Source: Pleurotus djamor (lineage: Eukaryota > Basidiomycota > Agaricomycetes > Agaricales > Pleurotaceae). Taken from it: a stretch of 44,824 bases of DNA. The notes beneath the pieces are model-generated. The model was given only the letters and a program-made list of their open reading frames with translations, was not told where the DNA came from and made no database searches. This document shows, in pieces, positions 30,060 to 41,550 of the stretch. The translations under genes were made by a program, and so were the position numbers. The stretch covers positions 1 through 44,824 of the forward strand of contig JAPEVF010000361.1 in the NCBI GenBank assembly GCA_029747585.1, written 5' to 3'. Position 1 is the stretch's first letter. The number at the start of each line of letters is the position of its first letter.

Positions 30060-31671
30060 TTATTTCCACTGCACCTCATTCACATACCGAGCCATATGAT
30101 CCATGTATACCTTTGGAATTCCAGAGCGTTCGACCCTCAATTGTCGTATGGGCTTCCCAAGAAGTTGGCGAACTTCACATCCACGCATGAAGTGGTCCCA
30201 ATCACGTCGTGTGGATGATCTATCATCGTTGATTGTAATTTCTTCCAAGTCAAGGTTAGACAGTTCTCCGAGTGTTACGTTGGGGGAAGATGTTGCAATG
30301 GAGCGTAAGACGGTTACCCGTTCGACAGTAATTACCCGGAGGTGTATGAGGGATGGGAGCAAGTCTGACCAAGCCAGTGCTTCGTTGTCTCCCATATCCC
30401 CTCTGAGAATGAGCCGGTATATCTTCCCTAATGGAAGCGAGCTGACGAGACGGATCCTACGGTGGTACGAAGGTAGGCTGGTGACGGAAAGATTAATGAG
30501 CATGGGTCGATCATCGTTTTCCTTCACTTGTAGCATGTACCCTTTATAATCGTTGCAATTGAGGACACAGAGAGACGATGCGTCATGCGGAATTCGGCTG
30601 GATACGAAAGCCTGGAGGCCAGCAATGCTACTTCCGGGTTCGTCAGGAATATCTCGGTTGTAAAATGAGATCTGGTTTGTTATCGGGGCTGCCATCTCGA
30701 GGCAGGAGAAAATCTGAGACTCCCTCAAGCCTTTGAAAGCGAGTCGTAGGGAGCGGAGGTTGGGTAGAGATGTCGGGAGGAGCTCTGGGGGTGCGGCGAC
30801 ACTCGTACTCTCATCCAATAGTGTCACACTATTGGATGAGAGTACGCCAACTTCGACGAATTCAATGCGTGGGGTATTCTGGAGGACGTCGACCAACCAC
30901 CAAATTGTAAGGGGATTTCCTTCTCCCAGTACGCGAATGGACAGATGGGTGAGTGAAGGCATTGAAGAGATCTTGCGTGGAAAAACCCCAACGAGTGCCA
31001 ATGACTGGATGGACACCAAGTCGGTCCAAAATTCCTCAAACAAACGGGGCGGTTTCTCATCGCCATATAGACCAGGTCGAATAACCAGCCTCTGTAACAA
31101 AGGCGCGGAGAACGCAAAGCTGGGACGAAGGAATGAGTCATGAATGAGTTGAATAGTAGCACTCGAGTAGAGGATCCCAACGTCTTTGAATCTGCTGGTC
31201 TCCGGTACTAAGGCCGAAGCCATTTTCGCGAAGTCATTGGACAAGCGGTCGCAGCGTGGAATATAGACGGTCAATGGTGACGATTTCGAGCGGTGTAACA
31301 TCTGAGAGAACCATCGCGGTTGCGCAAGTGAAATCGTAGCCCACAGGTGCGGCGTATTGATACAGATCTTCCTCCACAGAGAACAGACACTCGAGATGTT
31401 CAGCAAGCTACGGGTGACGCCTTGTTTCCCTTGGTTTGAATCTACGAAGATTTTGGAAATGATCTCGGGCGGGAGCTGGGATATTGCGGCGTATGTGTTT
31501 CTGCGAGTGCGCAAGTCGCAGATTATCGCTTGGTACTTGGCGATCTCTTCGTCGACATAGTGCTGCGCTTCAAAATTGGTTAAGATGGCCTAGAATTCGA
31601 AGTTGGGAAGATCAATAAACTGTAACAAGAGCTGCAAGTCACGAAAGGTAGTCAAGAATGGTTCTTACCAT
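30060..31671 (-). CDS. F-box/LRR-like protein, paralog 7
   Basis: Model: complement(join(30060..31589,31669..31671)), 510 aa. Exon 1 is ATG only; the 79 bp intron is GTAAGA...ATTCTAG. Exon 2 starts AILTNFEAQHYVDEEIAKYQ, then RTRRNTYAAISQLPPEI. The F-box is at about residues 38-85 (SVCSLWRKICINTPHLW). The leucine-rich body has SIQSLALVGVFP and MPSLTHLSIRV. An insertion relative to the paralogs (SNSVTLLDEST and following residues) coincides with a 43 bp perfect DNA palindrome at 30804-30846. The frame stays open through it. Candidate SCF substrate adaptor. It is the last F-box gene before the tandem-repeat array. Confidence 0.87.
30804..30846. repeat. Perfect 43 bp palindrome inside F-box gene 7
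   Basis: Two 21 bp arms are exact reverse complements around a single central C at 30825. The left arm starts CGTACTCTCATCC and the right arm ends GGATGAGAGTACG. It falls in coding sequence, at a place where the paralogs have no matching residues. Confidence 0.95.
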
Positions 31672-32422
31672 CGTCAGATACCTCCGTGCTGGGCAACTGC
31701 TAGGGATGACGGCGGGTCGATTTGATTTGGCTTTGATGGTAAGATGGACAGAGTGATCCAACGTAGCGCTCGGCGTCTCATTCTTTTCTACCCACGAATC
31801 GGTTCCTACCTAGGACGACCCCAAGAATTACAACATTCAGATTAATCGGAATTAGAATCTAGAGGAATCGTCCCAGGTTTCGTTGGATTCTACCGTTGGT
31901 GATGCGTGTCGTATATTGCGATGCCATTCGAATGGTGGAGAATTGACGAAGGAGTAGTATCATCCTGATCTCGACCAATCTTACATGGGTATCCTGGACG
32001 AAGAGAAGTTCCCGCTATAACGCGTTTTCGTCGTTGTGGGAGGGGTGCTCCTATCTCCTATCATGCCACGTGTCGCGTTGAGGTTTGAGTCTTTCAGCGT
32101 CTCTCTTCATCCGACATCCTACTCCTCGATACTTTCTCTCCTTTCTCCTCCTCTCCCTTTGCGCCGTGCTCTAACTCATGTATATCCTAACCCTGTAAAT
32201 TTCATACACAATTCAAATAGTCGCCCACTTCGCTTTTCTCATTTCTCGTGCTCTTGCCTGAACTCCGTCTGTGCTCTCATATCAAGAAAATCGAAGACGA
32301 TTCTGACACTACTCTCACTACGAATGTGATCTAAGGGCTGCTTCGCGCTACAGGAGGGCCTTGGAGAAGTACCGAAGCGGATGGATGCGTTGCGCGCAGA
32401 GCCATGAAGAAAGATAAAAAAG
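31672..32422. other. Intergenic region between F-box gene 7 and the tandem array
   Basis: The promoter of F-box gene 7 occupies the left part. From about 32050 to 32250 is a C/T-rich stretch of promoter type on the plus strand. ATG codons at 32376 and 32404 follow, the latter leading directly into a GTGAGT donor at 32423. This fits the former 5' end of a plus-strand gene whose body is the array that follows. Confidence 0.35.
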
Positions 32423-34958
32423 GTGAGTATCTCGTTCAGTCCTGGTAAAATCGCATGTCTCATTTCTAAAATTCATATAGACGACTCTATGATACTGTAT
32501 AGGTGACTAAGGATGATTTCATGCTTTACCCTGCACTCAAGAACTCCAGAGTCACCGGTCAGCCCATATCTCCTCATCGTCCTGAAGCTGAGTACACCAA
32601 AACCCCCAAACCGAAGCTAATCCATGACCTGAACACTCAAACAGTACTTGCGACACCGACGCCCCGTACACGTCCCCTTGCTCCCAGAAGACGGGGAAGA
32701 ACGGACCATCCGTTGACGATATATATGACTTTTTTTTTCCGCTTACGCGGCCGTTGGGAAAACGAGAGCGGTGCAGGTTCCTTTGCTTCCGTTGATGTAT
32801 GTCTGGTATAACTTGCTTATGCTAGCTTTTGGCCAGACACATCCGCTCGAACAGCACCGTCAGATGCTGGTCAAGTGTGCTTGTCCTCCAGGTGCCCCCC
32901 GGAACCACATCCTCCGAAAATTACAGTTCAGCCGCGACTAAGGCACGCTAAAGGATGGGTATCAATGCGGATAGCTGATAGTAGAGGACAGAGAAGAACC
33001 GTCCACCCGTTGACGAGATATTCCAAGTCGCTGGTCGGACCGACCTTGCAGACAATCGGAGCTGGTGAGTCTTCCTCGCGTTTTTTTATGACCATTAAGT
33101 TTATCACTAATTCACTGGGACTGGTAGATACGCACCCCTGCGCCGAATTGGCCGCCGGAGAGCATCCGTCCATATTGTCTCTTCCTTGGACTCCCGGAAT
33201 AGGTACCTCGGAAAGTCGATTGTCAAGGCGATATTCTATGGACCACAGCACCGTTACGGACACGCTAACCTGGATCTGTAATGAATACGCGAAACATTGG
33301 GTCTCTGAGAAGATATGTTGAGGCCAAAGCGGATAAGATGGCTCTAGAAGAAAATTGAGAACGGTTCGTTTTCATCTTCGTTCCTCGTCGTATAAAGCTT
33401 ATAGATGATTTTATGTATCGCTTAGACACCTATAGCAGGCTCATTAAAGCCGTAGGCATCGACTCAAGAAACCTGATTCCGTCCCTGCTCCTCCTGGTAC
33501 CACGGAACGGACAACTTCAAAAGTATACTTCGGTGGCGATATCGTACGCTCTACAGCTGCGCTAGTACGAATATGACTGGGCTACCCTAATGAATGAAGG
33601 AGTTGTGGGGACGTTGATCAAAAATTCGAGGCCGAAGGAACGGCCGACCCGGGAGAAAATCGAGAAAGGTCGGTTCCCATTACGTTTCGACGACTTGTAA
33701 AGCTATCCTTTGACTTACCGCATGCCTTAGACGTCTCGAGCCGCCCCGCCAAAGCCCTCAACGTCGCTTCGAGCGACATCTATATGTCCCTCATCCTCCT
33801 TGTACCCCACGACGCACAAGCCGCAAATTCGAGCTTTCTGCCCATCTCATGTACGCTACAGCAGCGCCTGAAATCCCTGAGCGTGCTCCTACAGGGAATA
33901 GACGGACCATTGTGCTGTTCAGAAGGTATTCACCGCCGAAGGTTTGACCAAATCATCGGGAAATCGAAATTAGTTAGTTTTCATCGCCATGCTTTGCTCT
34001 CTAAAACCGATGACTGACTCACTGTACTCCTCAGGCGTCTACAACCGAAGCTATCAACGTCTTTTCGATTCTTCGAACACCTCCCTTCCGTCCATCCTCC
34101 TCCTGGTACCTCAAAATGCAGACCTCCCCAGCTCAACTTCGGGGACGGTAGCATTAGCGATACGGCGCCGTGAGCGATCAGTCAAAACATTCCCAAAAGG
34201 AATAAACGAACAAGGCTGCTGCTGAGCATATACTTGAAGCCGAAAGAACGGCAGGTTCGGGGGAAGATCGAAAATTGTGCGTTTTCATCTCTTTCATTTG
34301 TTTCTGAACGGCTACCATTGACTTATTACATGCATTAGGCACCCTCAGCCGAACCTATCGACCGCGTCGCTATCGATTTGAACAACGCCCGCCGAGCCTA
34401 CCTCCTCCTGATGCCCGGAATAGACAACTCGGATACTCAGTTATCGAGTCGATATATTGTAGGCCAAAGCAGCGCTATCAAGCCACGAACACGTACCCAG
34501 AAGGAATAGAAGAATCATGGGGTTGTTGCGAGGATATTCAAGGCCGAAGAACGTCACGGCTATAGAGAAAATCGAAAGAGGTTCGTTTGAATCCCTTCCT
34601 CCTGTGTTTTAAAGCTTATAATCCATTTACCGTGTACTTCATACGCCTACAGCCGACTTTGCAAAGCCAATCGCATCCGTTCGATGCTAGTATCCGTCCA
34701 CACCACCCTCTCCTGCTACCGTCGGTAGCACAACTCAGGGATCAGATTTTTGACGCGGCGTTTTCTAGTATCGTACGCCACAGCGGGTGACAGCAGCGCT
34801 ATCACTAGACCAGAGTGATCTAAGAAGGGATGGGGATGTTTGGAAGTCGAAGGAGGAGCCGCGCTGGACGAACTCGAGATTAAGTGAAAAACGGTCAGTT
34901 CCATCGCGGTATATTGATTGAGAAAGTACTTACCATGCTTATTACGCTTCTCTAACAG
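32423..34958 (+). repeat. Tandem array of ~304 bp exon-intron units (decayed repetitive gene)
   Basis: Donor-like GT sites stand at 32423, 32777, 33065, 33364, 33669, 33973, 34277, 34581 and 34894. From the third on, the spacings are 299, 305, 304, 304, 304 and 313 bp. Each opens an intron-like stretch of 58-65 bp (72 bp in the 34581 unit by its visible AG), generally ending in AG (33127, 33425, 33730, 34034, 34338, 34652, 34958), followed by a 241-243 bp exon-like part in the regular units. Exon ends share GGCCGAA(G)GAACGG and GAGAAAATCGA. Exon starts share a phase 1 reading such as (D/G)xYxR, then PSxLLLVPxN. The exon at 33731-33972 is fully open in that phase and the one at 33426-33668 has a single stop. 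Most others have stops or one-base losses. It reads as a former gene of repeated symmetric phase 1-1 exons of 81 codons; the family is not recognised. Confidence 0.75.
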
Positions 34959-35736
34959 AATTTTGGAAGTTCCTGGGTGTCGTATTGGTGGCGTCAACGT
35001 TAACCAGGACGACGCCAGGGACTGCGCCGGGATCGCAGTGAGATGGGCGGAGTATTCTCTTGGGATGTTAGGATGGCACATAGTGCGTGCAGCAGACTAG
35101 GTGGATACGGGCGTTGAGGGCTTCGTTCCCTGTCGGCTAGGGTACTAGGAACGGCTGTCTTGTCCTCTAGTCCGTCTTCCTATTGTGTTGCTTGAAGTCT
35201 AGATGCGAGCATAATCCGGATGTACTTAATTCAACTCTATTAACACACCTTGCGAAATGTCACCGTCATCACTCTTTCTTCAAGCAGACGTGCTGTAGCA
35301 GGTCTGAATGAAATCGATCCCGAAGTGGGTCAGTGCGATTTGACCGAGCTTGGTATGAACAAGGCCAAGTATGTATTACAGACATGCTCTTCGGTCTAAA
35401 GTACACACCATAACATACATATATGAATACTTCGTAGAGTAGGGAGTGAGCAGTGTAGAGTATCATCAGGAAGTAAATAAAACCCCATGAAAAGGCGGTT
35501 GAAAACGAAAGATATACGCGTAATAACAGAGACAGAAGGAGGAAGGGAGAATGGTAATAAAGATCGCGTAAAAGAGTCGTTCGAAAAGAAGAACAAAAGA
35601 AGGAGAAGGGAGAAAGAGAAAGGGTAACAGCAATGTCCCAATATCAAGCAGCGTATAAACAAAAAGAAAAAGAGGGAAATGTGAGAAGTAGAAGCTAAGG
35701 AGGTGCGTAAGTAAGAGGACCGTGAACGTAGTATAT
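34959..35736. other. Region between the array and the Set3-like gene
   Basis: The last, shortened unit of the array fades by about 35100. The remainder, to the Set3-like stop, is A-rich on the plus strand and is likely the 3' UTR and terminator region of that minus-strand gene. No separate gene is supported. Confidence 0.4.
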
Positions 35737-38700
35737 CTACCTGCCCCAGTTGCCACCGCTACCCCTCCCTCTCGGTCGACTCCATGATCGGTCACGATCC
35801 CAATCCATCCGATCACGGTCAGCAGACGGTCCCCGCGGAAGGTATTGCTGCCCATGACTCGAACCCGAGCGCGGTGGAGGTGGGTATGAGGGTGTATACG
35901 ACTGAGCGTATCCACGAGAAGCTCGTGGTGCACTGGGCGGGCGTTTAGCACCTGTCATGGAGGTCGTTGCGTGTGATGAAGACGTTGACGATGACGCCGC
36001 CGGCGCATTCGACTGCCACCGTCCTCCTGGAGGTGAGTAGCCTGCGCCTGCGTGGAAACGAGGACCGAGAGGTGGGGTATTAACGCGTGGGGTGTAGCCA
36101 CCGTTGGTACCGTTACTGTACGCTTTGGGAGCAGCTGGCGGAATCGAAGATGGTGGCGGCTGAGAAGGAGGTCTTGAGGGCTGAGAAGAAGCTGATGGTG
36201 GAGGTAACGGCGGCGGTGACGATGCTTCGCTCCTAGAGGAAGTAATTTCCCCGTCCTCTTGAGAAGACGGTCGTCGGTGATGACCTCGGTACGCGTCTGT
36301 GTAGACTGGAATAACCGTCGGCGTACCCAGCAACGATGAAGGCGGCGGTGGCGGAACTGGTGACGCAGCACCACAATTGCTGCTCCCAAACGGCCGCGAA
36401 TACTCGGCGGGCAAGACGTGCTCGACCGCCTCAATCTTCGCCTGCAAACTCATCGGCTGCTCGTTCTCCTTCTCATGGACATGCAACTGCGACTGAGCTT
36501 GGGGAGGTGTTGCCGACCGCGACCGCGAAGGTGACAAAGGAGGAGGCGTGTGGGTACAATCTCGTGGCGGCGTACACGGTGTCAGAGGAGGCGTACTGGA
36601 AGGAGGTGTGCGGTCGGTTTCGTTGGAATCGGAGTGGGTTGTTGCCTCCGATAGGCGTCGAGAACCAGGGTCCGAACGGGTTCGTGGTACATCCACTTGC
36701 TGCTCCTTCTCCCTCTCAGATTGCACCTTGACCTTGACCTTGACCTCGACCTCGACATCCATCTTCCCAACTTCTTTTCCTGCAGCAGCCGTAGCATCAA
36801 CACCAGCACCACCCTCTTTCCTTTCCTCCTTCTCCCCAACCGACTCAACCGGCAGAGGCGCAGATTCAGTGATGACCGGGGAATTCTTCGCTTCCTCCTC
36901 ACGCTGCTTCTTCCTCCTCATCGCAAAGTCCTTCAACGAGAGCTTGACTTTCTGCGGCGGCGGTGGTGGTGGAGGCGTAGGCGTTCGTCTTGGCGTTGGT
37001 TCTTCGACAGGTGTCGGTTCTGGCTGTGGCTCTGCATCAAGGGCAGCCGTGGGGTTAGGTGCTGATGATGGAGCAGGTGGGACAGACGGAGAGGTTGATG
37101 AGGGATGAGGTGGTGGTGGTGAGGGTGGTGGTTCGAGCAAGGAAGAAGGCTGGTCGACGACGGTGATGTCGGTATCCATGGCAACGTCTGGCATCACAGT
37201 CGCAGGGGCCAACGGCGGTGGTATGAGCGGTGGTGGGGACAGCTCTATTGAAGGCGGGGTAGATGGTACGTGCCCTGCTCTTGCTGGCGCCGATACCAAA
37301 GCTTCAGTAGCTGGTGGTTCCGCAGCCACGGATTCCATAGCCACATCCTCATCGGCGGGTTCCTTTACAACTTCATCAGATTCCAGCGGCGGAGGCGTTT
37401 CCGGCATCGATGAAGTGGTCACCACTGTTCGCAGCGGCGACGAACGTCTCTGGAACGATGCTGGCAAATCCACAGAGGGGGGAGATACGAACCGAACCCT
37501 TGGTGAGCTCGGTACGTCCAACAACGTAGGCTGATCATGCCTTGGTTCTTCTCGTTCAACCACAGACATATCCGACACTCTCACATCCTCCTCTCGCGTG
37601 GATAACAGCCCAGGGATCGCATACGGAGAAGCTGGAGCCAAAGACGAAGAAGGAGCGGCAGCGGTGGAGGAGGAGGAGGAGGAGGAGGAGGAGGAAGAAG
37701 CGGTGGTGGTGGTCGAAGATGTTGGATTAACGGTACCACTCCCTCTCCCACCCAATGGCGGCGAACCATGTAAAACAACGGGCGATAATAATGATAATTT
37801 AGAAAACGAGGTCGTAGGGGAGGTGGTGGGATTAAACGCTAGACCTTTACTAGGTCCAGCGGCTCCAGTAAACGCGGGTAGGAGATCAAACGTTCCCAGC
37901 GTTGGCCGCGGACTTGGTCGTGGACTGAGGCTCGGTAGCGAAGATGTTGAGGATGGTGGTGGTGGTGGTGGTGGTGGTGTGATCGAGGTCACCGTAGTTG
38001 GATCCAACGAAGCTGGCATAGGTGGAGGAGGCATAGGACGTGGTGGGTGCGTCGCTGTAGCACAATCAAAGTAAAAATCGATACCTCGAGCTTGAATTCA
38101 AACGAAAAGGAAAACTCACCATCATCACCGATAACGACATGAGCACCCGACGTACTCTGCCCAGAAAACGGCGTCGTTATCGAGCTCGACGATGAGGTTG
38201 ATGCCATTGACAAACCCAACCCAATACCTTCCTCCTCCCAGCCTGACTCTGCCCTGATCTTCTTCAAAGTATCCGCACTGGAATGAATCCACCTTTTCCT
38301 CATCTTCGGCGGCATCTTTGCCTCGACCTCCTTATCCATTTGCGCGTCCGCGTCCGCATCCACATCCATACGGCCATCATCCGTATCTTCATCCTCCGGT
38401 GGTCGTGGTGGTAACATAGGCGGCGGAGAAATATCTGGAGGTCGGAGGAGGTTTGCTAGGTTACGCTTCCTGGGTAGACGCTTTGTCGTTCCTTTATAGA
38501 CAAAAACCAAGGTTAGTTAATATCGTCGACGGGTAGTAAAGGGAGAGAGACGTACGATTGAGGTGAGGGGAGTCGTTCGTACTGAAGCGTCGATGTTTAT
38601 GTCCATATCCTTGTACCCTTCTTCCCATCTCTTCATCGTCATCGTCATCAACCACGACCGGCGAATCCATATCAATCGGGCTATCCATGGCCCTCGCCTT

Positions 38701-40276
38701 TCCCTTCCCTTTCCAGTTCGATGGCGCGGGATCATCACACATCTCCACGCCTCCAATGCCCCCCGAGTGCGGTAGTTTCTCCCTGGTTCTGAATCCACGT
38801 TGGGTGCCCACGAGTGGTCCTAAATCGATGGGTGGGAGTGTTGATGGACCTGCCCCAGGTGACGATGTTGGTGGTGGTTGCGAGAGATCTGCGTCGATAA
38901 AGGTGCTGGCCAATGCGATGGCACAATCCCTCGCTTTAGAACCACACGCACAGGTAGTAAACGTCGAGCTGAGGGTATGAAGCACGACGGACAGCTGCTT
39001 CCGTAGAAAATTGAGTTCGTCTGGACTGTCATGGTCATACCTGCTCGCAAGGACGTTCAAAAAAGACAACAAACGTAGGAAAATTTACTCACTTGAACAG
39101 ATGCTGGCTCTGTATCGCAGCTGGTAGGTGATGTATTGCACTTCCATCATCCCATTCCCAGCCTAGTACCACCTCTTCGTTCGCCTTGAGATCCCTCAGC
39201 GCAAAAACGCCAAACGACAGGATATCGTCCTTGTCCTGGCTATCCGGCGACCGTGAGCAGACCATTGGTCTGAGTACCGCGTTCGGTCGACATCCACTGC
39301 GAGCAAATCGGCTAGTGTCCCCCTGCCACCTCGAATCCAACGCAACGTCCAGCGGCTGTCCGATAAGATGGACAAAGGGCTTCGGTACGCCCATCTGAGC
39401 GTAGGCGTTCAAAGGGTCGGACAAATACGTCGCAGACGGCGTGATATTGGACGTGTACGGTGTAATCAACGACTCCGACGATATTGGTGCCGTCGTATGA
39501 AGTCCAAACGAAGGTGGTCGAACAGCAGGATTTGCGTACGGCGAGGCTGGTACAGCGACTGGTTTGACCGTTGTCAACGATTCAGGCTGGGGGGACGCCA
39601 GCGCAGTCACTCCCCGCCAATTCTGAGCATGTCTTTGAAGTTTTTCGCGGGTTTCTTGGCTGCTGATGACATCGTGGGTGATGGGGACGTAGCTCTGCGT
39701 CCAGGCGTCGCCGACATCGATGTGCTCGTCGTCGAGCTGGCTGGAGACGCTGGTGGAGGCGTTGATGATGGACGGTCGACGTTTCTTCTTGCCGTGGCCC
39801 TCGACGTGGGCAACAGCGCTGGGACGTCTTGTCTTTCCTGCCCCTCCTCCTCCTCCCCCTCTTCCTCGATGATTCGTGCTACTGCCCGGCGCAGAGCTCC
39901 TCCTCGCGTCCATCGACTTCTTCCTCTCAACCTGGATCTTCCTCGCCCGCTCGACATCAACAACTCTCGGTTCACAGCTCAAACACATCCACGAACACCC
40001 ATCTACCTCCTCAGCATTGACAATCCCATAACAAACCCCATGAACCCATCTCTCGCACTTGTCGCATTGTATCGAGAAGCCATCGTCGTACGAAAAACCA
40101 CAGATACAGTCAATCCCCTCGTATTCACCCTGTTCAAGCGGGGCAACGAAGACGGGGGTGGCAGGTGCTCGTTCGTGCGTCTGTTTGCGTTTCGTGGGCA
40201 CCGTCGGGCTTGGAGGCGGTAGAAACGACGGTGAGAGACCTATTAGGCCGAGCGCAGCGTCTGTAACATCGTTCAT
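35737..40276 (-). CDS. Set3/MLL5-like PHD finger and SET domain protein
   Basis: Four exons keep one frame: complement(join(35737..38054,38120..38491,38556..39040,39093..40276)), 1452 aa; introns are 52, 64 and 65 bp. The PHD finger has C57, C59, C71, C74, H79, C82, C98 and C101. A basic linker (GKKKRRPS) follows. The SET domain lies at about residues 280-378, with RSGCRPNAVL and FALRDLKANEEVVLGWEW. The usual catalytic Tyr of the DY motif is replaced (GWEW), as in the Set3/MLL5 group, so it is probably a non-catalytic histone reader and scaffold of an HDAC complex. A cysteine cluster CACGSKARDC follows the SET domain (about residue 420). The remaining ~1000 residues are disordered: Pro/Ser-rich runs, an acidic stretch, a basic coiled stretch with RRKKQREEEAK, and an Arg/Gly/Asp-rich tail ending GRGSGGNWGR. 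Nuclear location is inferred. The gene name set3 is likely but not certain. Confidence 0.88.
37663..37692. repeat. GGA/TCC microsatellite in the Set3-like coding region
   Basis: A run of GGA triplets on the plus strand encodes a serine tract on the minus strand, in a disordered region. A GGT run near 37950-37980 encodes prolines in the same protein. Length variation between strains would be expected. Confidence 0.7.
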
Positions 40277-41279
40277 CGACGCCAGCAGCCTCCAACATCG
40301 AGGGTTGAAAGCGAAAGGAAGAGGTAAGAATGAAAGAGCAGTCGAGGGGATGGGAGTGGTACGAAACCATGAAAACTGATCGTGAGAAATATATTCTTAC
40401 TGTGCGAAGAACGCGTTGACCGTGGTAAGCTCGCTCCATCACGTGTGTCCATGGGATGGTCTTTCAATTCCTAACTCGGTGTGTTCAATCTGGTCCGTGC
40501 GTCCGGTTCGCTGCTTCTGGTCTTCCATCAGGATACACATTAGATTCCAACGACTTCGAATGGATCATCGCCTTTACGTCCTGGAACGAATACATGCCAG
40601 TACCCCGCGGCTCGTACTCCCGATAAATCGGCCATATTTGCTCCCAGTTTCATCCAAAGCCCGATTCTTGAAGGGTAATAACTAACGCAAATTTCGCGTG
40701 GGGCTCTCCCCGAACCTAGGTCAGGACGGCAAACGATATATACAGCAAAAGATATAGACGGGTGATTGCAGGAGATCCCTTTGCCTACGAAGGTAGGCCC
40801 GGAAATCCATGTAAGTACTCCCTTCTTTTTTTCTTCGATGAAAATTTACCCGTGCAACATTGACTTATGACTGGTCCAGGAATCGCACAAGAACTTGCGC
40901 AGGAAGACCCTCGGGCGAGTCTAACGATGATAACATACCATCAGGAGCGCATCTGATGGAAGTGCCGGTGTCAGGGATTGCGTGCATTGCGGGATAGAGA
41001 ACTCACTGATTCGCATGACTCGTCTAACTCGGCCTCAGTCCAACGAGAAAAGAGGGTACTGTGACTCACTTTTGTCCAACAACAGCGGGTTCCACCCATC
41101 TACAATTTCTTTGACTTCCCAAAATTGCTCTCTTGGCGAAAGCCATCTTTGCATAGTCTCTACGATCTTGTACATTATGAACATGTTATATATCACCATC
41201 CCACCAGGAATAGGTATGCGACCTTTTCATTCGTTAACAAGGAGACAAAGGGTGGGGTGAAGAGATAAATATCGCGCAC
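40277..41279. other. Upstream region of the Set3-like gene with scattered coding-like pieces
   Basis: It holds the promoter and 5' UTR of the Set3-like gene, then a 54-codon minus frame (40485-40649, listed separately). A further minus-strand piece at about 41075-41220 reads MVIYNMFIMYKIVETMQRWL before a GTGAGT donor. None can be joined into a full gene. Confidence 0.35.
40485..40649 (-). pseudogene. Coding-like fragment, unknown protein
   Basis: A 54-codon minus frame reads NWEQIWPIYREYEPRGTG, then MYSFQDVKAMIHSK, and ends ANRTHGPD at a stop. The composition looks like protein, and nothing similar is seen elsewhere in the window. A stop lies directly upstream in frame and no start is apparent, so it is either a terminal exon whose acceptor was missed or a fragment. 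No function assigned. Confidence 0.2.
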
Positions 41280-41550
41280 CAGAACCCGGATCCAGATACG
41301 ATCCGCCTTATTCCCTCGTCCCGAATGAATGTACGCAAACGTCTGAAGAATCAGTAAGCGAAGTGCTTATGGAGCAGCGATTGTTCCGGTGAAGTCAGCT
41401 TACTTGAACCAAAATCGCCTGAATTATCGGAGTCACATCACTTGGAACGGAGGAATGATGGGCGAGACAAACGTACACCGTAAAGCGCTGTGCCAGCGAA
41501 TAAGCCAACGAGCGGAAGCAAAGGACTGCAATGACTGGTGAGCTGATCAT
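41280..41550 (-). pseudogene. Decayed 5' part of a second DUF6534-like gene
   Basis: Three minus-strand pieces join in phase 0 at good splice sites. The first (to 41477) reads LLPLVGLFAGTALYG before GTACGT. The second (41404-41418) is a 15 bp micro-exon, AILVQ. The third (41280-41342) reads TFAYIHSGRGNKADRIWIRVL to a GTGCGC donor. This matches the start of DUF6534 proteins (compare GVCFAAILFGITNLQTYIYF in the gene at 10491). An ATG at 41550 is in the wrong frame by one base, and the next exon soon meets a stop (VAYLFLVGW*), so the copy looks dead. It is too short to be sure. Confidence 0.45.

Noticed and set aside
36548..37108. Long plus-strand open frames antisense to the Set3-like gene (also 39368-40222 and 37598-38074)
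   Set aside because: They mirror proline-, serine- and glycine-rich codons of the real minus-strand gene, have repetitive composition, and lack splice or domain support.
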